DNA of 64,000 nt, taken from NCBI RefSeq assembly GCF_003711225.1, contig NZ_CP031030.1:6685501-6749500 (forward strand). The letters run 5' to 3'. Under the pieces are notes generated by a model that saw only the letters and a list, made by a program, of their open reading frames with translations, was not told where the DNA came from and did no database searches. How positions within the stretch are numbered: the first letter of the stretch is position 1; each line of letters opens with the position of its first letter. A program made the translations under genes and the position numbers. Shown in pieces: positions 15,630 to 25,028 of this stretch. Source of the DNA: Runella sp. SP2. Lineage in GTDB: Bacteria; Bacteroidota; Bacteroidia; Cytophagales; Spirosomataceae.

Positions 15630-18407
15630 ATGATTATCCTCCCAAAGGTGTGTTTGCGCGTTTGCGTAGGCATAGTAGTATCATTAGCAGCATTGCTAAT
15701 GGTTGGAAAAGCATTTGCACATTCTGTCAAAAATACAGAACGTACTTCTTTGCGGGTTTTCACCTGCGTTTCCCCAAAATTCAATTCTGTAACTGTTACG
15801 TCGGCCACTTGTAAAGCGGGTGGAGGAGGCAATAATGATGCTAAGATTGCTTTTACGGCGACGGGGGCAGACAAATACGGTATTTCCCAAGGCACAACCT
15901 ATGCGGGTCCTGCGTATTCCGCCGCCAAAAACCTTTCATCGGGGGCGGCTGATAGCCTCAACATCGCGAATGTTTCGTCTTTGTGGACAATCCGAGTATT
16001 CAATGGAGATAATACCTGCTTTAAGGATACGACAGTAGTGCTGAACTGTAATCGGTGTGTAGTGCCGTGCACAAACATGACGATTTTGGTGGGAGAAATT
16101 ACCAATGCGGGCGAAAAAGTAATCATTCAGCCTTTAGATCCCAATAGCGGCACCATTCCCTGCTCAATTCCTAACACGGGGGGCGATGGCATTGCGATTG
16201 ACCAAGTGAATAAAATCGCCTACATCGGTAGCCCTTTTAGTAGCCCCATCAAGGTGTATAGCTTTGCCCAAGCTACCTTTTTGCCGAATGTACAACCGTC
16301 GTCGGGGACTAATTCATTTGACATTACGCTTTCGGAAGATAAAAAGTACTTACTACGGGGTGGCACCAACGGTCGGGTAGAAAAAATTCGGATTCAGAAT
16401 GGGCAAGTTGTGGTTTCGCGAGCAACGTCTTTTTTTTCGGATGGCCAAAATAAAATCTGGGGTGTGGCAGCCTACGGTGGCAAGGTGTATGTAACCACGG
16501 GCTACAACGACCTAAATACCGCAGGCAGAAGCACCGTACAGGTAATGGATAGCACCTTGTCGAACCCTGTACGCTTACGAACCCGTAATGATGGGAAAAT
16601 TTATGTGGGTATTACGGTGGATAAAGACGGTACGCTTTGGACAACGGTGGACGGCTACGGAAACGGGGATGCCGTAGAGCACCTAACGGCGGAAGGAACA
16701 TTGATAAAAAGTTACCCCATTACGTCATCCAACCAACAATCACGTCGCCGCCCATTCGATATTGACTTTGGCCCCGATGGCAACCTTTACGTGGCTACTT
16801 TCTACGGCGATTGTGTTTCTAAACTCACCCTCGATTCGCCCGCTAATCCTGATTTTGGGAAATTTAGTACTTACCTCGGTTTTGAGTCGGGAGTGCTCAG
16901 TAAAAACTTGGCGTTTGTATGTGGCGATGTGATTTGCCCCTGCGACCAACCAACGGTGGCCGTGAAAGTGACAGACCCGACTTGTGAAAGTGAGGGAAAG
17001 CTTGAATTGACGGCTGTTACGAAAGGGAACAAATTTGGAATTAGCAAAGGCGTTACCTATTCAGGGCCATCGTATGCCAATGCAACCACTTTACCCAATA
17101 CCTTTCCATTAACGCTTGTCTCAAATATTAATACAACGGCTGATTCTACTTGGACAGTGCGGGTGTTTAACCAAGAAAGCGGTTGTTACAAGGATACCAC
17201 CGTTACTATAAAAGGCGTTCGTGCCAAATCCCTCATTTCGATGCTAGGCACACCGACTTGCGCTGACGATGCTCTCACGTACAGTTTTACCTTTAGCGTA
17301 ACCAACAAACTAGGTACGGTTAAAGTAAACAAAGGAACCTTAACGGGCAACAATCCTTACACCGTCACGGGGATTCCTTCGGGCGAAGATGTGATTATTA
17401 CGGATAGTTTAAGTACAATTTGCAAATCAGATACGACCTTGACAGGGCTAAACTGTAACTGTAACCCATCGTTACCCAAAGTGATAACGTCGAGCTTTAC
17501 GATTTGCATTGGCGATTCTTTGCCAACACTTCAGGCCGCGATTGTGGGTTTGGCTACGGTTGAGTGGTTCAGTCAGCCTGTAGGAGGCGACATTTTGGCA
17601 ACGGGCTTGACCTACAAACCAACGGGTATTGTAACAAGTACTACGACCTATTATGCCCAAGCTCGGAGTACAGATCCTGCCTGTCCAGTCGCGATTAGTA
17701 CGAGTCGCACACCTGCCACTATCAACGCAGACACCTGTACCATTGATTTAGCCCTAAAGAAATTTATTGACAAAAAAATAGCCCAAATTGGCGACACCTT
17801 GACTTATACTATAAAGGTATGGAACGAGTCAAGTAAAGGGGCTACGGGGGTGGCAGTCATAGACTCTATGGCAACGACGGTCGCTTTTGTGCCAGGTAGT
17901 TTTTCTATGAGCCGAGGCAATGCGATTATCAGTGGAAATGTAATTCAATGGACGATTGGTGAGATTGCTGCCAACGGCGATACGGTTACTTTGACCTACA
18001 AAATCAAGGCCATTCAAGAAGGTATTCATTTTAATACCGCCCAAATTTGTACTGCCAATGAGCAAGATGTGGATTCTACTCCTTGTAATAACACGGAAGG
18101 GGAAGACGACATCGACCGCAAATGTTTTACTGTGCCTTTTAAACTTTGCCCTACCGAGAAAATCGAGGCGACCGTGCCGCCCAAATATACCAGCGTACAA
18201 TGGTATAAAGATGGCGGCACAACGCCCATCGCCACTGGGAATAGTATCCTTTTGAGTGATGTAGGGGTATATACTTTTACTGCGACTAATCAAACTTGCC
18301 CTGCTGAGGGATGCTGTCCAATTATCATTGAAGAGGGGCTTAATTGTTGCCCTGTCGAATTGTGCATACCTTTTACCATAAAACAGTCCAAAAAAGCAAG
18401 AAAATAA
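15630..18407 (+). CDS. Secreted beta-propeller/DUF11 protein 2 (shortest array member)
   Basis: A 925-residue protein. Signal peptide VCVGIVVSLAALLMVGKAFA, cleavage after about residue 30. Two related short modules ending in TxRVFNxxxxCxKDTTV flank (about 50-145 and 440-530) a propeller-like domain (about 150-435) with NHL/SMP-30-type strands: DGIAIDQVNKIAYIG, YGGKVYVTTGYND, VDKDGTLWTTVDGYG and DFGPDGNLYVATFYG. From about residue 534 to the end it carries the common array module: Ig-like block with NNPYTVTGIPSG, second Ig-like block, DUF11 (DLALKKFIDKKIAQIGD) and the end CCPVELCIPFTIKQSKKARK. It has no SdrD_B repeats. Its module is the most diverged in DNA from genes 4-6. No terminator is obvious downstream, so readthrough into gene 3 is possible. 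Confidence 0.87.
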   Translation: MIILPKVCLRVCVGIVVSLAALLMVGKAFAHSVKNTERTSLRVFTCVSPKFNSVTVTSATCKAGGGGNNDAKIAFTATGADKYGISQGTTYAGPAYSAAKNLSSGAADSLNIANVSSLWTIRVFNGDNTCFKDTTVVLNCNRCVVPCTNMTILVGEITNAGEKVIIQPLDPNSGTIPCSIPNTGGDGIAIDQVNKIAYIGSPFSSPIKVYSFAQATFLPNVQPSSGTNSFDITLSEDKKYLLRGGTNGRVEKIRIQNGQVVVSRATSFFSDGQNKIWGVAAYGGKVYVTTGYNDLNTAGRSTVQVMDSTLSNPVRLRTRNDGKIYVGITVDKDGTLWTTVDGYGNGDAVEHLTAEGTLIKSYPITSSNQQSRRRPFDIDFGPDGNLYVATFYGDCVSKLTLDSPANPDFGKFSTYLGFESGVLSKNLAFVCGDVICPCDQPTVAVKVTDPTCESEGKLELTAVTKGNKFGISKGVTYSGPSYANATTLPNTFPLTLVSNINTTADSTWTVRVFNQESGCYKDTTVTIKGVRAKSLISMLGTPTCADDALTYSFTFSVTNKLGTVKVNKGTLTGNNPYTVTGIPSGEDVIITDSLSTICKSDTTLTGLNCNCNPSLPKVITSSFTICIGDSLPTLQAAIVGLATVEWFSQPVGGDILATGLTYKPTGIVTSTTTYYAQARSTDPACPVAISTSRTPATINADTCTIDLALKKFIDKKIAQIGDTLTYTIKVWNESSKGATGVAVIDSMATTVAFVPGSFSMSRGNAIISGNVIQWTIGEIAANGDTVTLTYKIKAIQEGIHFNTAQICTANEQDVDSTPCNNTEGEDDIDRKCFTVPFKLCPTEKIEATVPPKYTSVQWYKDGGTTPIATGNSILLSDVGVYTFTATNQTCPAEGCCPIIIEEGLNCCPVELCIPFTIKQSKKARK

Positions 18408-18562
18408 ATATCCTAAAATTGAAAATTATCAGTTTGGCGTAATTGTTGGTAGGGATAATACTACGTTTTTGGGTTAATATTTTGAGAAATAGAATATAAT
18501 TAATTAGTGAATGTATTCTATTATTCAAAGTAAATTACCTTTTTTGGTAAAAAAAAGTGCTT

Positions 18563-18577
18563 TTGGTATGTGTTTTG
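18563..18577 (+). promoter_or_regulatory. Conserved upstream box, array gene 3
   Basis: TTGGTATGTGTTTTG, identical to the box at 24956-24970 and the same 58-59 bp from the start codon. A shared TTACCCTATT follows downstream of the box in both genes. A small inverted repeat GGATAC...GTATCC (18586-18609) lies between box and start. Confidence 0.45.
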
Positions 18578-18635
18578 TTAAGAATGGATACGTAATCATA
18601 AATGTATCCTTTTACCCTATTCTTGGCAAAGCTTC

Positions 18636-21600
18636 ATGGCAATTTTACACCGTATCCATCAGCGGGAGTATGCAACGTGGTTTGTGCAATATAGCATAAA
18701 AACCTTCGCTCTTCTTGGCATCCTCCTGGGGTCTTTCCAGTTCGTCCAAGCGCAACAATGCTCAATTACCATTAATAAAGTAACCGTTTCGGGCTGTTAT
18801 TTGTTAAGTGGCCAAAGTAAGGCTACTGTGAGCATTGAAGTCGGCTGGTCGGGCGCACCTGCAAATGATAGTATTGAAGTGACACTTGGTACCGACAAAC
18901 GGTACATTCGTCCAGGGACGTTTGCCGTAAAATACCCAGCCACAACCGTGATGGGAAACCAGACCATTGTGACGCCTCAAGTGATTGCTTTTGAGGTAAA
19001 TGCAACTGGAAATAGTTTGCCAATTACGGCCACATTTACCACCCAAGCTTCGTGTAGTGCAACCTCAACGGCTCAATTGCCTGCGGCTTGTCCACCCTTG
19101 GTTTGTAGTGGAAATCAGGCAGGAGGGACGGTCTTTAACGACTATGATGCGGATGGAGTAAAAGATGCGGGAGAAAGCAATGGCGTAGCAGGAGTGACTG
19201 TCATCGCTTATGATTGTACAGGGGGAATTGCTGCCCAAACGACCACTGATGCTTCAGGGAAATATGTGTTAAATGTCTCTGTTTCAGACTATCCGATTCG
19301 GGTAGAGTTTGTAAATCTACCGAGTTATGCGGGGAAAGGGACAATGCAAGGGGCAGACAGCCGCACAACTGTGCAGTTTGTAACAGCCCCCGATTGTACA
19401 ATTGATTTGGGAATACTTGATAACAATGATTATTGCCAAACGACTCCCCAAGTGGTGGTTCCTTGTTATGTGTATGGAAAGCCAGATGTGGGTAGTTTGA
19501 GTGGGCAAATGGATGCTTTGGTGGCATTCGATTATGGCACTACTGGCCCCAAGGACATGTCAAAAATAGCGCTTTTGGCCAAGGCAGAAGAAGTGGGTAC
19601 ATTGTGGGGGGTAGCTTATGATAGATATAAACATAAGGTATATACCTCGGCCACATTGAAACGTCACGCGGGCTTAGGGCCACTCGGTTTGGGAGGAATT
19701 TATGTGACAGATATGGCAGCAAACACAGCATCTCAGTATGTTGATGTGTCACAACCACCGCTTAATATCAATGTTGGTGCTACCAATGCGGGTGATCCTT
19801 GGTTTGGGGTGACCAATGCCTCACGTGGCCTTAATCCAGACCCTGCTCAACCAAGTGCCGATTCGCTGGCTTTTGAGCTGATAGGCAAAGTCGGAATGGG
19901 TGATTTAGAAATTTCCGAAGATGGTAAGTCGCTGTATTTCATTAATTTATTTGACAAAAAATTATACCAAATCGATATTAGCGGGGCTGCCCCAAGTTTG
20001 CTAGGCTCTTGGGCAATTCCTGACCCAGGATGTACGGGTGGTACACTACGCCCTTTTGCTACCAAAGTGTATAAAGGGAAAGTGTATATAGGTTCAGTTT
20101 GTGATGCTTCTACTTCAACAAAATCAAACCTACGGGGTTTTGTCAATGCTTTTGACGGAACCAATTTCACCCAAGTATTTGATTTTCCATTGACCTACCC
20201 CAAAGGAGCGGTTTTGATAAACAATACACCTGCGGTGGTTGATAGAGTAGGTTGGTATCCTTGGACGGACAGCTTTAATACCGTCAATAGCAATACGACC
20301 AATGGTACTTTTATACGGGTATTATATCCTCAGCCAATGCTTACCGACATCGAATTCGACATTGACGGGTCGATGGTGTTGGCCTTGGGTGATCGTACTG
20401 GTTTGCAGTCGGGATACAATAACTACCGTCCTTCAGGAACGGGTGTATATACTGGTTTAGCAGGAGGTGATGTACTAAGAGCTGCATTTACGAATGGTAC
20501 GTTTATTCTTGAAAATAATGGAAAAGTGCCAGGACTTTCAGGCTCGGGTGTGAATAATAACCAAGGCCCTGGTTTTGGAGAATTTTATAATGACGATTTC
20601 TTAGGAGGAAATGGAGGATTGACGCACGCAGAAATTGCATTCGGAGCGTTGGCGTTAAAACCAGGGTCAGGCCAAGTAATTACGACGGCAATGGATCCAA
20701 TCGACCAGAACCAAACAGGTACTAACTTTTCGGGCGGGATTCGTTATTGGAGTAATACCACAGGACTTGCGCCAAGCGGTGCTGCCATGGGATTTGTGTT
20801 GTACAATACAAACAATGAAGTAGGTACTTTCGGCAAATCAACGGGATTGGGAGATATGGAGATTTTGTGCGAGCTTCCCATGTACCTCGAATTAGGTAAC
20901 TACGTGTGGAATGACGCCAACAAAAACGGGGTACAAGACCCCTGCGAAAAAGCGCTGAAAGACATCAACGTGACGCTCTACAAAGGCACTACCAAAATAG
21001 CGACGACCAAAACAGGCACGAACGGGGAGTATTATTTTTCAACAAAATCTAACCTGACTACGGGAACTTGGGAAGGCACAGGTGCTGATACCACACTTCT
21101 ACCAAACACAGCTTATAAGTTGGTTTTTGGTGAAGGCCAATTAGTAGGTGGAAAATTAACAGTGGCAGGTTTGGGTCAATTTGACGTAACGCTCAAAGAT
21201 GCCACGGCCAACAGCGGCAACGACCAAAACGACAGCGATGCGGAAGTAATCAGCGGTGCTTTTTGTATAAATCTTACCACTGGAAATGCAGGAAGTGTCA
21301 ATCATACTTTTGATGCAGGATTTTATTGTACAAACCCTTCGATTGGCGCTAGTTCAATCGCTGTTACAGCTCCTAAATGTGCTGTTACAGTTCCCCAAAA
21401 CGATGGAAAAATCAGTTTGAGCAGTGCGATAGCTCCTTATGATAAATATAGGACAAAAATGGGAACGGGTGCATGGAGTGGCGATACGACTTACGCCACA
21501 GCCACGGCGATTGGTAGTACTTTCCCCAAAGACTTGGTGACAGGCATTAGCAACGCGGGTGCAACATACACGATTCGTTTTTATAACGGCGAATGTTGTT

Positions 21601-24600
21601 ACAAAGACACGACGATAACTATTGCGCCAGTGGCTTGTTGCGTTTTGCCCGTAGCCTCAGCCACTCCTCAAAAACAAACGATTTGCGTAGGTGGTATTGT
21701 TTCAGCCTTCACGGCTACGCCAAGTACGGGCGTAGAATACAAATGGTACGGACCATTAGCAGACACAACGAGCAGCTTAGGCACAGCCGTGAGTGGTGCG
21801 ACAAGTGCGACCTTCACACCGAGCGGCGCAGCATTGACGACGGTAGGTACAAAATATTACGCAGTGGTAGTAAATACGACGGGTGATGCGAATTGTGCGG
21901 ATACGGTATTTGTACAATTGGTAGTGAACGCCAAGCCAGTAATTGCTGATGGAAGTGCCACGATATGCGCAGGTGATTCGGTGGATTTGACGTCGAAGAT
22001 TACGAATTACGATACATATTTGAGTCCAGTATGGACAGTGGGCACGGCGAATGGCACAGTAGTGACGACGCCAGCCTCAGTAAAACCAACGGGAACAACG
22101 ACATACGTATTGGTTGCTCAAAATGCGGCTGGTTGTAAAGACACGGCGAATGTGGTCGTGACGGTGAATATCAAACCAAATGCAGGCAAAGACACGACCT
22201 TGGCTTGTGTGAATGCTGCGACAAATACCTTGTCAACAAGTTATACTTTAGTGCCAAACCCATCGGGTGGAAGTTGGTCACAACTAGGTACAACGCCAAC
22301 GACAGCGACGATTTCTGGTAACGACGTGACGGGTATGAGTGTGGCAGGCACATATCAGTTCATTTATACTTCGGTAGCAGGTTGCAAAGACACGATTGCG
22401 GTGACGGTAGCACCGTGCCCAGTTTGCGTGAAGCCCGATGCAGGTGCTGACGCAGCTTCGGTATGTCAACCGACAAGTACGTCGAAATTGACAGCAGTAA
22501 CGACAGGTGGCACATGGGCACCAATTGCTAGCCCCGCTAACCCAAGTGCGGCGACGATAGATGCTAATGGCAATATCAGTGGCTTAAATGCAGCAGGCAC
22601 TTATAAATTTGTGTTTTCAATCACCTCAGGTGGTCAAACGTGTACGGACACCGCGCAAGTGATTGTACTAGCTAAGCCAGTAATTGCTGATGGAAGTGCG
22701 ACGATTTGCGCAGGTGAGTCAGTTGATTTGACCTCAAAGATTACGAATTATGATACTTATTTGAGTCCAGTGTGGACAATAGAAACAGCAAATGGCACGG
22801 CCGTAGCAACGCCAAATTCAGTAAAACCGACTGGCACAACGACTTACGTATTGGTGGCACAAAACGCCGCAGGTTGCAAGGACACGGCGAATGTTGTAGT
22901 GACGGTGAATGCCAAACCAAATGCAGGAAATGATACAACATTGGTATGTGCCAATGGTAGTGTGCCATCAAGCGTACAATTATCAGCGGCACCAACGGGG
23001 GGCACATGGTCAGCTTTGACGGGCAATCCAACGGGAGCGACCATAAGCAGTTCAGGATTGGTAAGTATCACCAATGCTACAGCACAAGGCAAATCGTTTG
23101 ATTTTATCTATACGTTGAATGATTGTCAGGATACAGTGAAAGTGATTGTGCCAGTATGTGTACAACCCAAAGGTTCGATTGGCGACTACGTTTGGAAAGA
23201 CCAAAACGACAACGGCGTTCAAGATTCAGGTGAGCCAGCAGTAGCGGGTGTGATTGTTCAATTATTGAACCCAACAACCAGCGCAGTTTTAGCAACCGAT
23301 ACGACGGATGCGCAAGGTTTGTACTTGTTCCCGAATTTGAACTCTGGCACATATCAAGTGAAGATTGTGACGACGAGTTTACCAGCAGGTTGTGTGATTA
23401 GCAGCAAGCAAGATTTGGGTGGCGATGATACGAAAGACTCTGACTTTGACCCAACGACAGGTTTGAGTCAAACGGTGACAATTAATGCAACGGGTACAGG
23501 CATTACGAAAGATAACCCAACAGTTGATGCAGGGTTAGTTGTTCCTTGTGTCGCATCCAGCGTAACTTTGACGGACGCTCCCGTTTGTTCGGCAGATGTA
23601 CAAACGTACAGCATTACGTTTAATGTGTCTAACAAATTGGGCATTGTAAAAGTGAACAAAGGCACATTGAGCGGTAACAATCCTTACACGGTGACAGGTA
23701 TCCCGTCGGGAGCGAGTGTGATCATTACGGACAGTTTGAGTGCGATTTGTAAGTCAGATACGACGATTGTTGGGCCTAACTGTAACTGTAATCCACCAGT
23801 TCCAGTGTTGTTAGCTCCAAGTATGGCCGCATGTATTGGTGATACTTTCCCAACTTTGAAAGCGACGGTGGTAGGATTAGTTACTGTAGAGTGGTTTAGC
23901 CAGCAAACGGGCGGAACAGTATTATCAACGGGCTTAAATTACAAACCAAGTGGCACAGTGACGGCGAATACGGTTTTCTACGCCCAAGCGCGCAGTACTG
24001 ACCCGACCTGTCCAACGGCAGTGAGCACAAGCCGTGTACCAGCGACAATCAACGCCCAAACTTGCATTGACACAATTGATTTGGCCTTGAAGAAGTCAAT
24101 TAATACAAAAATCGCGCGGGTGGGTGATGTGCTGACTTACACGATTAAAGTTTGGAATGAATGGAACAAGAACGCGACGGGTGTAGAAGTGACCGATAGC
24201 ATCGCAACGACGGTTCAATTTGTGAGCGGTAGTTTTGTAACAAGTCGTGGCAGTGCGACAATCAGTGGCAATGTGATTAAGTGGAACATTGGCAATGTTG
24301 CCGCTAACGGTGACACGGTGACGTTGCGCTACCAAGTGAAGGCGACGCAGGTGGGCGTTCACTTAAACACGGCTGAAATCAGCAAGACCAACGAGAAAGA
24401 CAAAGACAGCACACCAGGCAACGGTAAAGGTGGTGAAGATGACATTGATCAACAATGCTTCACAGTGCCTTTTGACTTGTGCCCCAACCAAAAGTTGGAA
24501 GTGAGTGTTCCTGCGACATTGACGAATGTACAATGGTTCAAAAACGGTGGTACAACGGCAGTTGCGACGGGAAATGTGGTGCTGTTCTCGGAGGTAGGAA

Positions 24601-24731
24601 CCTACACTTTCACGGCTACGAACCAGACGTGTCCAGCCAACGGTTGCTGTCCAGTCATTATTGAAGCGGGGACGAATTGTTGCCCTGTGGATATTTGTGT
24701 TCCGTTTACGATCAAGAAGAAAAGAAAATAA
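18636..24731 (+). CDS. Giant secreted SdrD_B/Ig-like/DUF11 protein 3
   Basis: A 2,031-residue protein. Signal peptide IKTFALLGILLGSFQFVQA, cleavage after about residue 39. A first Cys-containing domain (CSITINKVTVSGCYLL) is followed by an SdrD_B unit (GTVFNDYDADGVKDAGE, about 160), a propeller-like region (about 265-750) with the motif KRHAGLGPLGLGGIYV, and a second SdrD_B unit (about 752, NYVWNDANKNGVQD). Ig-like repeats occupy about 1000-1500, including a 247-residue block begun twice (KPVIADGSATICAG). A third SdrD_B unit sits at about 1511, and the shared C-terminal module runs from about 1638, ending CCPVDICVPFTIKKKRK. N-terminus and propeller closely parallel array protein 4. A surface-adhesin role is inferred from architecture only. 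The terminator at 24778-24807 follows. Confidence 0.88.
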   Translation: MAILHRIHQREYATWFVQYSIKTFALLGILLGSFQFVQAQQCSITINKVTVSGCYLLSGQSKATVSIEVGWSGAPANDSIEVTLGTDKRYIRPGTFAVKYPATTVMGNQTIVTPQVIAFEVNATGNSLPITATFTTQASCSATSTAQLPAACPPLVCSGNQAGGTVFNDYDADGVKDAGESNGVAGVTVIAYDCTGGIAAQTTTDASGKYVLNVSVSDYPIRVEFVNLPSYAGKGTMQGADSRTTVQFVTAPDCTIDLGILDNNDYCQTTPQVVVPCYVYGKPDVGSLSGQMDALVAFDYGTTGPKDMSKIALLAKAEEVGTLWGVAYDRYKHKVYTSATLKRHAGLGPLGLGGIYVTDMAANTASQYVDVSQPPLNINVGATNAGDPWFGVTNASRGLNPDPAQPSADSLAFELIGKVGMGDLEISEDGKSLYFINLFDKKLYQIDISGAAPSLLGSWAIPDPGCTGGTLRPFATKVYKGKVYIGSVCDASTSTKSNLRGFVNAFDGTNFTQVFDFPLTYPKGAVLINNTPAVVDRVGWYPWTDSFNTVNSNTTNGTFIRVLYPQPMLTDIEFDIDGSMVLALGDRTGLQSGYNNYRPSGTGVYTGLAGGDVLRAAFTNGTFILENNGKVPGLSGSGVNNNQGPGFGEFYNDDFLGGNGGLTHAEIAFGALALKPGSGQVITTAMDPIDQNQTGTNFSGGIRYWSNTTGLAPSGAAMGFVLYNTNNEVGTFGKSTGLGDMEILCELPMYLELGNYVWNDANKNGVQDPCEKALKDINVTLYKGTTKIATTKTGTNGEYYFSTKSNLTTGTWEGTGADTTLLPNTAYKLVFGEGQLVGGKLTVAGLGQFDVTLKDATANSGNDQNDSDAEVISGAFCINLTTGNAGSVNHTFDAGFYCTNPSIGASSIAVTAPKCAVTVPQNDGKISLSSAIAPYDKYRTKMGTGAWSGDTTYATATAIGSTFPKDLVTGISNAGATYTIRFYNGECCYKDTTITIAPVACCVLPVASATPQKQTICVGGIVSAFTATPSTGVEYKWYGPLADTTSSLGTAVSGATSATFTPSGAALTTVGTKYYAVVVNTTGDANCADTVFVQLVVNAKPVIADGSATICAGDSVDLTSKITNYDTYLSPVWTVGTANGTVVTTPASVKPTGTTTYVLVAQNAAGCKDTANVVVTVNIKPNAGKDTTLACVNAATNTLSTSYTLVPNPSGGSWSQLGTTPTTATISGNDVTGMSVAGTYQFIYTSVAGCKDTIAVTVAPCPVCVKPDAGADAASVCQPTSTSKLTAVTTGGTWAPIASPANPSAATIDANGNISGLNAAGTYKFVFSITSGGQTCTDTAQVIVLAKPVIADGSATICAGESVDLTSKITNYDTYLSPVWTIETANGTAVATPNSVKPTGTTTYVLVAQNAAGCKDTANVVVTVNAKPNAGNDTTLVCANGSVPSSVQLSAAPTGGTWSALTGNPTGATISSSGLVSITNATAQGKSFDFIYTLNDCQDTVKVIVPVCVQPKGSIGDYVWKDQNDNGVQDSGEPAVAGVIVQLLNPTTSAVLATDTTDAQGLYLFPNLNSGTYQVKIVTTSLPAGCVISSKQDLGGDDTKDSDFDPTTGLSQTVTINATGTGITKDNPTVDAGLVVPCVASSVTLTDAPVCSADVQTYSITFNVSNKLGIVKVNKGTLSGNNPYTVTGIPSGASVIITDSLSAICKSDTTIVGPNCNCNPPVPVLLAPSMAACIGDTFPTLKATVVGLVTVEWFSQQTGGTVLSTGLNYKPSGTVTANTVFYAQARSTDPTCPTAVSTSRVPATINAQTCIDTIDLALKKSINTKIARVGDVLTYTIKVWNEWNKNATGVEVTDSIATTVQFVSGSFVTSRGSATISGNVIKWNIGNVAANGDTVTLRYQVKATQVGVHLNTAEISKTNEKDKDSTPGNGKGGEDDIDQQCFTVPFDLCPNQKLEVSVPATLTNVQWFKNGGTTAVATGNVVLFSEVGTYTFTATNQTCPANGCCPVIIEAGTNCCPVDICVPFTIKKKRK
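21933..23160 (+). repeat. 741-bp coding repeat in array gene 3
   Basis: The segment starting AAGCCAGTAATTGCTGATGG at 21933 begins again at 22674, exactly 741 bp (247 codons) later, and continues for a partial second copy. The same 741-bp module with the same period occurs in array gene 6. Confidence 0.85.
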
Positions 24732-24777
24732 ATGGGATATTAAATTGCTTTTGGTATCCTTGAAGTGATAATAAGAG

Positions 24778-24807
24778 GGGATAAAGCTTAGTCTTTATCC
24801 CTTTTTT
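24778..24807 (+). terminator. Intrinsic terminator after array gene 3
   Basis: GGGATAAAG (24778-24786) pairs with CTTTATCCC (24793-24801), followed by six T residues. Confidence 0.85.
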
Positions 24808-24955
24808 AATGTCCTTTTTGTAAATGTTGGCGTGATTGTTGTGGAATACGTTTCGTTGTTTATAGATATAATATTTTAAAGAATGGATATTAATATTTTT
24901 TTAATGTAAATAATTAATGCATCAGTATATACTGAATTTTTAATAAAAATGGATA

Positions 24956-24970
24956 TTGGTATGTGTTTTG
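24956..24970 (+). promoter_or_regulatory. Conserved upstream box, array gene 4
   Basis: TTGGTATGTGTTTTG, identical in sequence to the gene 3 box and equally spaced from the start codon (58 bp between). The surrounding intergenic DNA is otherwise AT-rich and mostly different, which makes the conservation notable. Confidence 0.45.
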
Positions 24971-25028
24971 CGAGAAATGAATAGATAATGGAATGATTTT
25001 TCACTTACCCTATTTGTCGTAAAACTAT